20,446 nt of DNA. Origin: a virus. The stretch is taken from positions 1 through 20,446 of IMG/VR virus record IMGVR_UViG_3300032046_002115, one strand, 5' to 3'. Made by a program: the position numbers and the translations under genes. Positions 12,586 to 19,811 of this stretch are shown piece after piece (positions within the stretch are counted from its first letter, which is position 1; each line of letters starts with the position of its first letter). A model generated the notes under the pieces. It saw nothing but the letters and a program-made list of their open reading frames with translations. It did no database searches and was not told the DNA's origin.

Positions 12586-13049
12586 AAAAGATAATTAAAG
12601 AGAGAGAAATAACTTATACAATTGGATATAATTTCTTTTGTAAAAAAGCTGATTGGAGTGTTGAAGATTGCCCTAAATATGGTGGTCATTGTTGGGTTGA
12701 CAATACGCCTAATATTTGGGTGGAAACAGAGAATGAAGAAAGAATTTGTAAGCATTGTGGTTTAAAACAAGAATTAATTATTACAAGGGAATGGAAACCC
12801 TTAAAGAACCACCCCAAAAGTCTGCTCAACTCAGTTAGGATATTAAAAGAAAAAACTAAAATGAAAAATAACTCTATCAAAGAAAAGAGGAAATTAAAGG
12901 AAACACTTAAAGAAGAACAGGCAAGATTTCAGGCCGAGGCAGAAGGTGAGGCAATGGAAAGAGAGAAATCAGAAGATGAATGGCGACAACAACAAGAAAG
13001 ACAGGCTCAATGGGAAGATGAGCAAAGCCAAGGAGAGGGCGGAAGATGA
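12582..13049 (+). CDS. Putative zinc-binding protein with Gln/Glu-rich tail (155 aa)
   Basis: It starts at ATG 12582, overlapping the previous stop. An in-frame TTG-type extension to 12543 is unlikely. Residues 1-65 contain paired Cys (FFCKKADWSVEDCPKYGGHC and later ICKHCGLKQ) consistent with a zinc ribbon, and several Trp. Residues 90-155 form a Glu/Gln/Arg-rich coiled coil ending in QSQGEGGR. The segment beginning at Met codon 12861 (MKNNSIKEKRK) closely resembles the start of the next gene (MKNNLSTIKEKK), so the tail may derive from a duplicated or fused gene, or be translated separately. Function unknown. Confidence 0.55.
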   Translation: MKKIIKEREITYTIGYNFFCKKADWSVEDCPKYGGHCWVDNTPNIWVETENEERICKHCGLKQELIITREWKPLKNHPKSLLNSVRILKEKTKMKNNSIKEKRKLKETLKEEQARFQAEAEGEAMEREKSEDEWRQQQERQAQWEDEQSQGEGGR

Positions 13050-13258
13050 AAAATAATCTCTCTACTATCAAAGAAAAGAAAATAAGAAAAGCCTATTCTA
13101 AGTATCTAATAGAGTTCTGGAATAGCAAGGAACATCAGAGGGGGTTGCGGATGTTAAGGTTAATGGGGAAAGTAAATCCATTCGGTTTGATTAGAGTTAA
13201 ATGGAATAAAGAATTATCCCCCTCTCATCTAGGGGGTGGAGAAAGGAAAGTAAGATGA
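13046..13258 (+). CDS. Small basic protein (70 aa)
   Basis: It starts by ATGA overlap. It is rich in Lys and Arg, with an aromatic helix YLIEFWNSKEHQRGLRMLRL followed by a hydrophobic patch (GKVNPFGLIRVKW). The last 14 residues are encoded by a region with a GC-rich hairpin. The first 12 codons repeat a segment 185 bases upstream. No known family. The stop overlaps the next ATG. Confidence 0.5.
   Translation: MKNNLSTIKEKKIRKAYSKYLIEFWNSKEHQRGLRMLRLMGKVNPFGLIRVKWNKELSPSHLGGGERKVR
13218..13236 (+). repeat. Short GC-rich hairpin at gene end
   Basis: CCCCCT (13218-13223) and AGGGGG (13231-13236) are perfect reverse complements around a seven-base loop, near the end of one gene and just before the ribosome site of the next (GGAGAAAGGA). 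No T-tract follows, so it is not a typical terminator. It may shape mRNA processing or translation. Confidence 0.5.
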
Positions 13259-13491
13259 CAACAAATAAAATAAAACATATAGAATTAGCAACAAAAAAGG
13301 AACTTGATATATTTATTGCGATGATTACTGCCTTTGCTTGGACAGAAGCAGAAGAAAAATTAAAGATATATCCGTCAAGTAAGTTTCTATTAGAATTTGG
13401 TTGGCAATTAGTAAAAGCTACTAAAAGAATTATTGAAGGTAAAAGTCTTTTAGAACCCACCTCTAAAGGTGAAGAGGAAAAAGAGGACTAA
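13255..13491 (+). CDS. Unknown small protein (78 aa)
   Basis: Not recognised. It has a compact helical core with aromatic residues (ELDIFIAMITAFAWTEAEEK, then KFLLEFGWQLVKATKRIIEG) and an acidic tail. No Cys, and no TM helix strong enough to call. It starts with ATGA overlap and has AAAGGAAAG upstream, so it is coupled to the previous gene. Confidence 0.55.
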   Translation: MTTNKIKHIELATKKELDIFIAMITAFAWTEAEEKLKIYPSSKFLLEFGWQLVKATKRIIEGKSLLEPTSKGEEEKED

Positions 13492-13494
13492 TCT

Positions 13495-13821
13495 ATGTTA
13501 AATCTCTATAGCTATTACTGGGCTTTAAGAAACGAACCAAAGAGAATTTGGGAGTGGTGGCATAGACACAGCCCAATAACTGGTAAAAGATACTCTTTAA
13601 AAGAAGCATTTAGGGCTGTTTGGGAAAACCCACCCTGTTTAGATGTTAGTTGGGATGAAGATATGGAAAGAAAACCAAAGGAAATAAAACATTACCCTGA
13701 TTGCGAAATTAACAATGGAGGTGAGTGTGATTGTAAGATACCTTGCCAATTCAAAAATAGTTTTACAGAAAAAAAGTTAAGTGAAGATTGTAAGTTAAAA
13801 CATTTAAAGGAAGGTAAATAA
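13495..13821 (+). CDS. Unknown protein with C-terminal Cys cluster (108 aa)
   Basis: Not recognised. The N-terminus is rich in Trp/Tyr/Arg (YSYYWALRNEPKRIWEWWHR), and the C-terminal half carries C-x(7)-C-x-C-x(3)-C (PDCEINNGGECDCKIPCQF) and one more Cys, which may bind metal. AGAGGA precedes the ATG at a distance of about eight bases. It follows the previous stop by three bases in the accessory series. Confidence 0.55.
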   Translation: MLNLYSYYWALRNEPKRIWEWWHRHSPITGKRYSLKEAFRAVWENPPCLDVSWDEDMERKPKEIKHYPDCEINNGGECDCKIPCQFKNSFTEKKLSEDCKLKHLKEGK

Positions 13822-14142
13822 ATGAAAGAATTAAAAGAAAAGATAACAAAGATTTTAGAACGCTCAATGAGGGGAGAAGAAGCTATTGCTTTAGCAACTG
13901 AAGAACTTTTAAAACTTTTATCTCAAAAGGAAGTAAAGGGGAATTGGGAAAAAGAGTTTAATAGAGAGTTTGATTATATGATACCCAACAAATCCCTCCT
14001 AAAAGCTCATACCTCAAGAATTGTGGGGATAGTTAAAGGGATGAAAGTAAACGAGGCCTATAAATACTATAAAGAAATAACAAGTTTTTTAAGAGGTTTT
14101 GACCGATGTTTAGATGATATTTTAAAAGCTATAAGGAAATGA
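13822..14142 (+). CDS. Helical protein of unknown function (106 aa)
   Basis: Not recognised. Strong AAGGAAGG lies just upstream. The product is helical: KELKEKITKILERSMRGEEA, a Lys/Glu middle, then KAHTSRIVGIVKGMKVNEAY, then FLRGFDRCLDDILKAIRK. No enzyme motif. It begins right after the previous stop and ends in ATGA overlap with the next gene. Confidence 0.58.
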   Translation: MKELKEKITKILERSMRGEEAIALATEELLKLLSQKEVKGNWEKEFNREFDYMIPNKSLLKAHTSRIVGIVKGMKVNEAYKYYKEITSFLRGFDRCLDDILKAIRK

Positions 14143-14291
14143 AAGAAATGTATTACAATTATGAATCCAGTTATATCAAGCCTTGGTCAATAAAGGGGAA
14201 TACAGGTTTGTTTGGCTTCTGGGGAGATGGTGGAACTATTCAATATTATGAAGATGAAAATAATAAATTATCTCTAAAGGAGAAAGAGTAG
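14139..14291 (+). CDS. Small Gly/Tyr-rich protein (50 aa)
   Basis: It reads MKEMYYNYESSYIKPWSIKG with a Gly/Phe/Trp-rich middle (NTGLFGFWGDGGTIQYYED) and an acidic/basic end. It starts with ATGA overlap and ends one base before the next ATG (TAGATG). The aromatic and glycine pattern suggests a small beta fold. Function unknown. Confidence 0.5.
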   Translation: MKEMYYNYESSYIKPWSIKGNTGLFGFWGDGGTIQYYEDENNKLSLKEKE

Positions 14292-14465
14292 ATGACTAAA
14301 AAAGAAAAACAAAACTTAAATACTATCCATAAGGTAAAGATGGCTGATATTAAGGAATTAGCCAAAAGTAAAGAATATAGATTAGGTTATAAGCAGGGTT
14401 TTAATACTGCCAGAAGAAAGATTAGAAAAGTTTTAGGAGTTTTAATTACCTATAAGAAACCTTAA
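14292..14465 (+). CDS. Small basic helical protein (57 aa)
   Basis: AAAGGAG (14276-14282) lies nine bases before the ATG, a good ribosome site. The product is Lys/Arg-rich (MTKKEKQNLNTIHKVKMADI, then YRLGYKQGFNTARRKIRKVL). The pattern LGYKQGFNTARRK resembles small DNA-binding or phage accessory peptides, but no family can be named. Confidence 0.55.
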   Translation: MTKKEKQNLNTIHKVKMADIKELAKSKEYRLGYKQGFNTARRKIRKVLGVLITYKKP

Positions 14466-14467
14466 AA

Positions 14468-14623
14468 ATGACAGCTATTTCACAAACATCTTGTAGTCTT
14501 AAATATTGTCAAAACCAAAAACCTAAAAGGTTCAGGACTATTTTTGTGAAGAATAGAGGTTATTTTATTTGTGAGAAATGCTTTGACTTTTTTAAGAAGG
14601 TTGGGCAACTGGTGATAGAGTGA
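14468..14623 (+). CDS. Small zinc-finger-like protein (51 aa)
   Basis: It contains C-x4-C (SCSLKYC) near residues 9-14 and C-x2-C (ICEKCFDFF) near 35-38, a short zinc-ribbon layout, with a basic middle. It starts two bases after the previous stop. The stop overlaps the GTG start of the HNH gene (GTGA), tying it to the packaging operon. A DNA-binding helper is plausible. Confidence 0.55.
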   Translation: MTAISQTSCSLKYCQNQKPKRFRTIFVKNRGYFICEKCFDFFKKVGQLVIE

Positions 14624-14973
14624 AACCAAAGAAATCAACTCTTAAAACTAAATGCGATAAATTATGGTCTGAGATTATTCGGTCAAAAGGAAAATGTGAG
14701 GTGTGTGGTAAGCCAGCTAACAATCCTCATCATATTATCGGGAGAAAGAATCTAACTTTAAGGTGGGGTTTAAGGAATGGCTGCCTATTATGCTTTCAAC
14801 ATCATACTGGCGGTAATCAGTCGGCTCACAACGACCCTCTCTGGTTTCAAGATTGGATGAGGAAGAACAGAAAAAAAGACTTAAATTATTTAATGTTAAA
14901 AAGGATGGAATTAGCTACTAAAATAGATTATGAGGAGATATTAAAGGAGTTAAATGAAGAAAAACGACAGTAA
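14620..14973 (+). CDS. HNH endonuclease next to terminase
   Basis: This 117-residue protein starts with GTG, overlapping the previous stop (GTGA). C26-x2-C29 and C58-x2-H61 form a zinc site, H37-H38 (NPHHIIGR) and N53 supply the HNH core, and H62 could complete it. A basic/Trp-rich tail follows. Stand-alone HNH nucleases beside terminase genes are a known part of packaging in many cohesive-end phages, acting with TerL to cut DNA; gene order here (HNH, TerS, TerL, portal) matches. A homing nuclease is less likely because the gene is integrated in the overlapping operon. It overlaps TerS by 20 bases. Confidence 0.85.
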   Translation: MKPKKSTLKTKCDKLWSEIIRSKGKCEVCGKPANNPHHIIGRKNLTLRWGLRNGCLLCFQHHTGGNQSAHNDPLWFQDWMRKNRKKDLNYLMLKRMELATKIDYEEILKELNEEKRQ

Positions 14974-15358
14974 ACAAATTACTACAAAAAGTGCCTTCCA
15001 GAAAGCTAAATTAGTTGAACTTTGGACAGACACAAGGGGACACATAAGTAATATGTGCCGGTCAGTTGGGGTTACTAGAAAAACATTTTATAAGTGGTTG
15101 AAAGACGATAAAGAATTTAATCAAGAGATTCAAGATGCGGAATGGGATTTACATGATGATGTTAGAGATGCCTTAATCCAAAAAATAGCTGATGGTTCAT
15201 CAACTGACATTCAGTTTTACTTGAGGAAACGCCATCCAGACTTTTTAGATAAAGGGGAAGGAAATATAAATATTAAAGAAGCCAAAATATTAGTTATACC
15301 ATCAGAACTTATTGTTAAATATGGAATTACATCCGACGCAAAAGATAGTAGCCAATGA
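14954..15358 (+). CDS. Terminase small subunit (TerS-like)
   Basis: This 134-residue protein has an N-terminal HTH (SNMCRSVGVTRKTFYKWLKD, about residues 34-53), then a helical acidic part (DDVRDALIQKIADGSSTDIQ) and the segment FYLRKRHPDFLD, a pattern common in small terminase subunits of the HTH type. It would recognise the packaging site and load TerL. AAAGGAG lies six bases before the ATG. It overlaps HNH by 20 bases and TerL by 38 bases in different frames. Confidence 0.8.
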   Translation: MKKNDSKQITTKSAFQKAKLVELWTDTRGHISNMCRSVGVTRKTFYKWLKDDKEFNQEIQDAEWDLHDDVRDALIQKIADGSSTDIQFYLRKRHPDFLDKGEGNINIKEAKILVIPSELIVKYGITSDAKDSSQ

Positions 15359-16673
15359 CAATCATGATTACCGAGTTGTTTGTTGCGGGAGACAATGGGG
15401 AAAGACAACCCTCTCGGTTCTTGAAATGGTTGCCTGTGCTTATGCCAAAAATGGTAGGGAAATTGCTTACTTTGCGACAACCTTTGACCAAGCGAGGAAT
15501 ATCGCTTGGAATATGCTCAAAAACTTTGCGAGGTCGGCATTTTCTAGACAACCAAATGAGTCAAGGCTTGAACTTTATATTAAAACACAAGATGGAGGAG
15601 AATCGAGAATTACTCTTAGGGGATTTGAGAATATTGAAACAGCGAGAGGTCAGCAATTTGATTTATTAGTGATAGATGAAGTTGCTTTTATGCGTAATTG
15701 GGAATACGCATGGGGGCAGATATTAGAACCAACACTAGCTTTTAGAAAAGGAAAAGCATTATTTATCAGCACGCCAGTAGGGTATAACCATTTTAAGGGA
15801 ATATATGATAAAGGATTATTATTAAACGATACTTGGAAAAGCTGGAGGTTTACAAGTTATGAAAACCCATATTTGGACAAAGAATGGATTGACAAAAAGA
15901 AAAAAGAAAGAACACCAGAAGCATTTGCCACTGAATATTTGGCAGACTTTAAACAATATTATGGCCTTGTTTATAAAGACTTTCAAAAAGAAGTCCATGT
16001 TATTGAACCATTTAATATACCTGAATCTTGGCAATGTTATCGAGCGATTGACTTCGGATCGACCAATCCAACTGCTTGTCTCTGGATTGCTGTTGACAAT
16101 GACGAAAACTGGTTTATTTATCTCGAACACTACGAAACGGGACAAACGATTGATTACCACGCTGGGTGTATCAACTCTCAAACAAAACGAAGCATTGTAT
16201 CTAGCTATGGAGACCCTTCCGGAGCGCAATGGATTCAAGAGTTTGCCCAAAGAGGTATCTACATCACCCCAGCCAATAAAGAAGTCGGCACAAACTTCAA
16301 CTCATGGGTCAGATTCGGAATTGAAAAGATTAGCGAAAAACTTAAAGCCATACCTGGGCATCTTGTATCATTACCACATAGAGGACAAACATCAGGAACC
16401 TTGGGACACATGCCAACGTTGTTTATCTTCAGCTCGTGCAATGCGACCATTCATGAATTTGAAACCTACCGCTGGAAAGAAAAGAGTGTCAGCCAAGCGC
16501 AAGACTTAAATGAGCCAGATGTCCCAGAAAAGGCTAATGACCATGCTATGGACGCTCTAAGATACTTTGCAGTCTCTTACAAGCGTTCAGAGGGCTGGCA
16601 GATAGACCAATCAAGGTTTGGTCAGAATTACGAAAATATCAATAAAGATTTAAAGACTAAGTGGAAACTATAA
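15321..16673 (+). CDS. Terminase large subunit (TerL)
   Basis: About 450 residues. ATPase half: Walker A CCGRQWGKTT (21-30), Walker B LLVIDE (115-120) and coupling motif FISTP (S150-P152). Nuclease half (RNase-H-like): D244 in AIDFGS, D298 in YGDPSG and D407/D411 in NDHAMDALRYF. All key residues for ATP-driven DNA translocation and headful or cos cutting are present. The start is ATG 15321; an in-frame TTG at 15312 is possible, and neither has a clear ribosome site, so translation may be coupled to TerS, which it overlaps. The gene is followed immediately by the next ATG. Confidence 0.95.
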   Translation: MELHPTQKIVANDNHDYRVVCCGRQWGKTTLSVLEMVACAYAKNGREIAYFATTFDQARNIAWNMLKNFARSAFSRQPNESRLELYIKTQDGGESRITLRGFENIETARGQQFDLLVIDEVAFMRNWEYAWGQILEPTLAFRKGKALFISTPVGYNHFKGIYDKGLLLNDTWKSWRFTSYENPYLDKEWIDKKKKERTPEAFATEYLADFKQYYGLVYKDFQKEVHVIEPFNIPESWQCYRAIDFGSTNPTACLWIAVDNDENWFIYLEHYETGQTIDYHAGCINSQTKRSIVSSYGDPSGAQWIQEFAQRGIYITPANKEVGTNFNSWVRFGIEKISEKLKAIPGHLVSLPHRGQTSGTLGHMPTLFIFSSCNATIHEFETYRWKEKSVSQAQDLNEPDVPEKANDHAMDALRYFAVSYKRSEGWQIDQSRFGQNYENINKDLKTKWKL

Positions 16674-16991
16674 ATGTCATCACTGCCAACCATTGTCGAT
16701 TCTAGAGCCGAATATGATATTGAATGGGATAACAACGCCAAAAAGATAGAGGAGTTGTTTACAGCGGTCTTTCCTGATGTTCATGTTCCTTGCCAATATA
16801 TTTATGAAGTTTTGAAGTTTTTAGAAGAAACAAATGTCAATGCCGGTGTCCTACCGAAAGTTATTAGGGGAGTTAATAACATCTTATTAGGCACTGGTAA
16901 AGGTCAAGTCATCGTCCATGTCCAGAAGAATATTATGAATGTTAGTGTTAGAGAGAATGATGAAGATATTAAAACAAAGGATAGTTATTAA
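16674..16991 (+). CDS. Unknown protein between TerL and portal (105 aa)
   Basis: Not recognised. It starts on the base after the TerL stop. The product is acidic and mixed alpha/beta (AEYDIEWDNNAKKIEELFTA, then IYEVLKFLEETNVNAGVLPK, then GKGQVIVHVQKNIMNVSV). No catalytic motif, and no TM helix. Position suggests a packaging or head-related accessory role, but no direct evidence. Confidence 0.6.
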   Translation: MSSLPTIVDSRAEYDIEWDNNAKKIEELFTAVFPDVHVPCQYIYEVLKFLEETNVNAGVLPKVIRGVNNILLGTGKGQVIVHVQKNIMNVSVRENDEDIKTKDSY

Positions 16992-17006
16992 GAAAGGAGG
17001 TTAAAT

Positions 17007-17225
17007 ATAAACGAATTGGATTTAACTGACAAAATAATTAAGAGTGAAACGGGTCTTAACGACTTATTACAAGAATATTGGGAAAAAACGGGAAAAGTTC
17101 CAACAAAGATTTATGTTACTTATAAACAGAGAAAAACTATTTTAGACTTTTCATCTCCCTTAGATATTCCGAGATTAAAAACACCTAAATATAATGAAAG
17201 TCTAATAATAGTTAAACATAAATAA
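17007..17225 (+). CDS. Small protein with unusual (ATA or TTG) start
   Basis: A perfect AAGGAGG (16994-17000) precedes this frame. ATA at 17007 is six bases away, the ideal spacing. The next usual start, TTG 17016, is 15 bases away. The product (about 70 residues) reads NELDLTDKIIKSETGLNDLL and continues with a Lys/Tyr-rich beta-like part (TKIYVTYKQRKTILDF). No ATG start is available. Coding is supported by the ribosome site and gene order. Function unknown. Confidence 0.55.
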   Translation: MNELDLTDKIIKSETGLNDLLQEYWEKTGKVPTKIYVTYKQRKTILDFSSPLDIPRLKTPKYNESLIIVKHK

Positions 17226-17235
17226 TTTATAGTTA

Positions 17236-17264
17236 TTGACAATTTCGGTTTAATTTAATATAAT
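17236..17264 (+). promoter_or_regulatory. Perfect consensus sigma70 promoter before the portal gene
   Basis: TTGACA (17236-17241), a 17-base spacer and TATAAT (17259-17264) are both full consensus with optimal spacing. Transcription should start near 17271. It lies in the gap between a small gene and the portal gene. Confidence 0.88.
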
Positions 17265-17294
17265 AGGTCATTAAACGCTAGAATTGTATTCGAG

Positions 17295-17321
17295 GCGGAG
17301 TCGTAAGACTTCGCTTTTTTT
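17295..17321 (+). terminator. Intrinsic terminator / attenuator just before the portal ATG
   Basis: GCGGAGTC (17295-17302) pairs with GACTTCGC (17307-17314) over eight base pairs including one G-U, with loop GTAA. Seven Ts (17315-17321) follow and touch the portal ATG at 17322. CTAGAA (17278-17283) and ATTCGAG (17288-17294) precede it, as in the leader at 5098-5120. It is only about 25 bases from the predicted transcription start, so most transcripts should stop here unless antitermination occurs. Confidence 0.8.
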
Positions 17322-19373
17322 ATGGCTTTAGATAACTTAATCATCACTGGCTCACCTCAAGAACAAAAACGCTTCACCGAGTGTAATTCTCACTATTCTA
17401 TGTCCAAACAGGATTTACAACAAAGAATTCAACGGAAGAATGGCTTTGATGATGCGGATAAGTTATATGCTTCTTTTATTGACGAGAAGAACTGGCCTTA
17501 CAAATCAATGATGTTTGACCCTCGCCCCTATACCGTCATTATCGAAAAGTCTGCCAGACTTATCGGTAGTAAACCCAAGGGGCACTTAGTCGCCAGAGAG
17601 GGTGGGGATACCCTTGGAGCCTACATTAACAACGAACTTCTATCTTTCCAATGGGATGATAACTCAAGACTAGGGGAATCAATGATTTCTAAGTGGATTA
17701 TGATGGATCAGAATACTAGAAAGTATGGTTCTTCCTTTGCGATTACTAAATGGAGATATGAAACACGAATAAAAGATGGCAAAAAACAGGTCTATTTTGA
17801 TGGCAATGACTTTAAAGTCTGCGACCCAAGAAATGTCTTAGCCAATCCTTCCTATACTTTTATCAACAAATGGTTTCAATATCGGGAATATACCACGATG
17901 GATGAGTTGGAAAAGGTCAATGATACCGCCAAATCAGCCCCTATCTATAAAAATTTGGAACAATTAAGGACTTCTTTGAAAGAAGAAGCCAAAGCCAAAG
18001 GTGATAAGCGTTCAACTCAATATGTTAATCAGAATAAATCAATTCGAGGTTTAACTGATACTATGGGGGAAGATATTGTTTATCCCCCTATTGAGATAGT
18101 AACGGAATATCGACCCGACAGATGGATTACTTTCTGTCCAAGACATGGCGTCATTATTCGGGATATACCCAATCCTTATAAACATGGCGAAATACCAGTC
18201 GTTCATTTAAAATATTATCCTTTACCTGATGATTTATATGGGGTTTCGGAGTTTGAACCCGTCAGCAAGCAGTTTAAGGGCATTAATTGTCTCTTTAGTC
18301 AGTATATTGACAACATTACGGTTGATTTATATCCACCCTTAATGGTTAATCCCGTCAATGTCAGAATGCACACTTTAGAGTTCACCCCTGAAGCCAAATG
18401 GTTAATGAATAACCCTGGTGTTGATGTTAAGAGATTAGAAACTTCAACGGCTGCGACTAATAATTTTCAATCCGCCTACGCCTTAATGGTCGGTAGTTTG
18501 ATGAATGCTTTAGGTGAGCAATCACAACAAATGAGTGCGGTTAATCCTTTTCAACAGCAAGGTAAAGTTACGGCCACCGAGATTAGAGATACCGCTTTTA
18601 CAAGGAATGTCAGGGATAATATGAACCAAATTTTCCTGTCTGAAGCCTTAAAGAAGCAAATTATGTTCTGGCATTCGATGAATCAACAATTTATGTTCTC
18701 CGGCAAGACAGAAAAGGTTAGGATTATCAGAATTGTCGGTAAGGACGCTATTAACTTCTTTACCAATCAAGGTTTAAGCGATATTCGACCAACGGCTAAA
18801 GATGTCGAAGATGTGGCTAATGGCTTGTTAAAACAAGAGGATATACAACCAGGACCAGTCTTTGGAGTTCAACAAGGTAATAAGGTTGTGCCTAAATTTC
18901 AACCCGACCAATTAGGTCAAGGAGGTAATCTTTATATTGAACAAGGTGATTTATTGGGTAGTTATGACTATATTCCTGATATTGAATCAATGAAAGCCCC
19001 ATCTGATGAAGATGTGGAAGCAAAGATGGCTGGTGTGTTAGGGGTTTTGAAAGACCCAGTTATTCTTCAAGGTTTGGCTGCCGAAGGTAAAAGACCAAAG
19101 TTTCAGGATATTTTAGTTAAATTATTTGAATCTACAAAAATTATTAAAGACGCTGATGCCTATTTTGAGGAAATACCTCAAGCACCAGTAATTTCAGGTC
19201 AAGGAGGTATAAATGGCCAAGGTCAAGTTAACCAAGGAGGAATCCCAACTCCAGGAGCAGGGATACCTAATCAAGGAGCTAATCCAAACCAAAGGATGGT
19301 TGGAAGTCCTCAAGCCATGGTTGGAGGACAAAATCCACAACTCGTGGGTGGACCCCCGCAGTTTCAAGGATGA
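17322..19373 (+). CDS. Portal protein
   Basis: This 683-residue protein follows TerL and two small genes. The N-terminal half has the portal-like pattern of an aromatic/basic start, SMMFDPRPYTVIIEKSARLI, and a clip/stem region (QFKGINCLFSQYIDNITVDL, YPPLMVNPVNV), then long helices and a 'QQGKVTATEIRDTAFTRNV' helix typical of portal wing/crown parts. The last 60 residues are low-complexity Gly/Gln/Pro/Asn and partly overlap another gene. It would form the dodecameric ring through which DNA enters and leaves the capsid. The start ATG 17322 has no Shine-Dalgarno and directly follows a T-tract. An internal ATG (17400) also lacks one. The family assignment rests on size, position and general pattern. 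Confidence 0.8.
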   Translation: MALDNLIITGSPQEQKRFTECNSHYSMSKQDLQQRIQRKNGFDDADKLYASFIDEKNWPYKSMMFDPRPYTVIIEKSARLIGSKPKGHLVAREGGDTLGAYINNELLSFQWDDNSRLGESMISKWIMMDQNTRKYGSSFAITKWRYETRIKDGKKQVYFDGNDFKVCDPRNVLANPSYTFINKWFQYREYTTMDELEKVNDTAKSAPIYKNLEQLRTSLKEEAKAKGDKRSTQYVNQNKSIRGLTDTMGEDIVYPPIEIVTEYRPDRWITFCPRHGVIIRDIPNPYKHGEIPVVHLKYYPLPDDLYGVSEFEPVSKQFKGINCLFSQYIDNITVDLYPPLMVNPVNVRMHTLEFTPEAKWLMNNPGVDVKRLETSTAATNNFQSAYALMVGSLMNALGEQSQQMSAVNPFQQQGKVTATEIRDTAFTRNVRDNMNQIFLSEALKKQIMFWHSMNQQFMFSGKTEKVRIIRIVGKDAINFFTNQGLSDIRPTAKDVEDVANGLLKQEDIQPGPVFGVQQGNKVVPKFQPDQLGQGGNLYIEQGDLLGSYDYIPDIESMKAPSDEDVEAKMAGVLGVLKDPVILQGLAAEGKRPKFQDILVKLFESTKIIKDADAYFEEIPQAPVISGQGGINGQGQVNQGGIPTPGAGIPNQGANPNQRMVGSPQAMVGGQNPQLVGGPPQFQG

Positions 19374-19530
19374 TAAGGAATACGCTTATGCGATGAAAAC
19401 TGCGTGGGCTTTTGCTCAAGCTGGTGAGGAGATATTGGCTTTTACGGAAAAGATGGTTGAAGAAGCAGAAGCTTTAACCAAAAAAGAGAAAGGTTTAATT
19501 AAAGACAAGCTAAGAGAGGCTTTAAGTTAG
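19213..19530 (+). CDS. Small protein overlapping the portal tail in another frame (105 aa)
   Basis: AGGAGG (19202-19207) lies five bases before ATG 19213, and the frame runs 157 bases past the portal stop, so it is a real gene with its first 161 bases overlapping the portal in the +1 frame. The product starts MAKVKLTKEESQLQEQGYLI, contains Trp-rich turns (KGWLEVLKPWLEDKIHNSW) and ends in a Lys/Glu helix. No family is recognised. Position after the portal suggests a head-assembly accessory, possibly scaffold-like, but it is too small to call. Confidence 0.72.
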   Translation: MAKVKLTKEESQLQEQGYLIKELIQTKGWLEVLKPWLEDKIHNSWVDPRSFKDDKEYAYAMKTAWAFAQAGEEILAFTEKMVEEAEALTKKEKGLIKDKLREALS

Positions 19531-19544
19531 AAAGGAGGTAAATT

Positions 19545-19811
19545 ATGAGCTTAACAGTTAAAAATATCGGTTGCATTCAAGCTGCTGGTGCGGCTGGTAA
19601 GGGTAAAAAAGATACCAAATCACCAGATTCTACCTTTGGTGAGGTAGGAACAGTCAGAGTGGTTTTTCAAGGTCTAGAATATGTTTTTGGACCTAATTGT
19701 TCAATTACTTTTGCGGATAATGGTATTGGCACAGCCGTGGCGGCTGCCGATTCTCGTTTGAGAATTTGTGATACTCGTGATGGTTTTGACAAAGGAACAT
19801 CAGTTAAATGA
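19545..19811 (+). CDS. Small Gly/Ala-rich protein (88 aa)
   Basis: AAGGAGG lies seven bases before the ATG. The product reads MSLTVKNIGCIQAAGAAGKG, then a beta-like segment (VGTVRVVFQGLEYVFGPNCS) and a Gly/Ala-rich turn region (FADNGIGTAVAAADSRLRIC). Three Cys. It could be a small head-decoration or structural protein, from its position after the portal. Not recognised. It ends with ATGA overlap to the next gene. Confidence 0.62.
   Translation: MSLTVKNIGCIQAAGAAGKGKKDTKSPDSTFGEVGTVRVVFQGLEYVFGPNCSITFADNGIGTAVAAADSRLRICDTRDGFDKGTSVK

Noticed and set aside
15822-16250. A 142-codon minus-strand open frame
   Set aside because: It is antisense to the terminase gene in a window where every supported gene is on the + strand; no motif and no ribosome site.
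15859-16509. A 216-codon + strand open frame inside the large terminase gene
   Set aside because: It lies wholly inside TerL in another frame, has no ribosome site, and its product shows no folding pattern, while TerL has all its motifs.
19190-19373. Programmed frameshift joining the portal to the following frame
   Set aside because: The downstream frame has its own AGGAGG and ATG at ideal spacing, and no standard slippery heptamer was seen near the portal stop.
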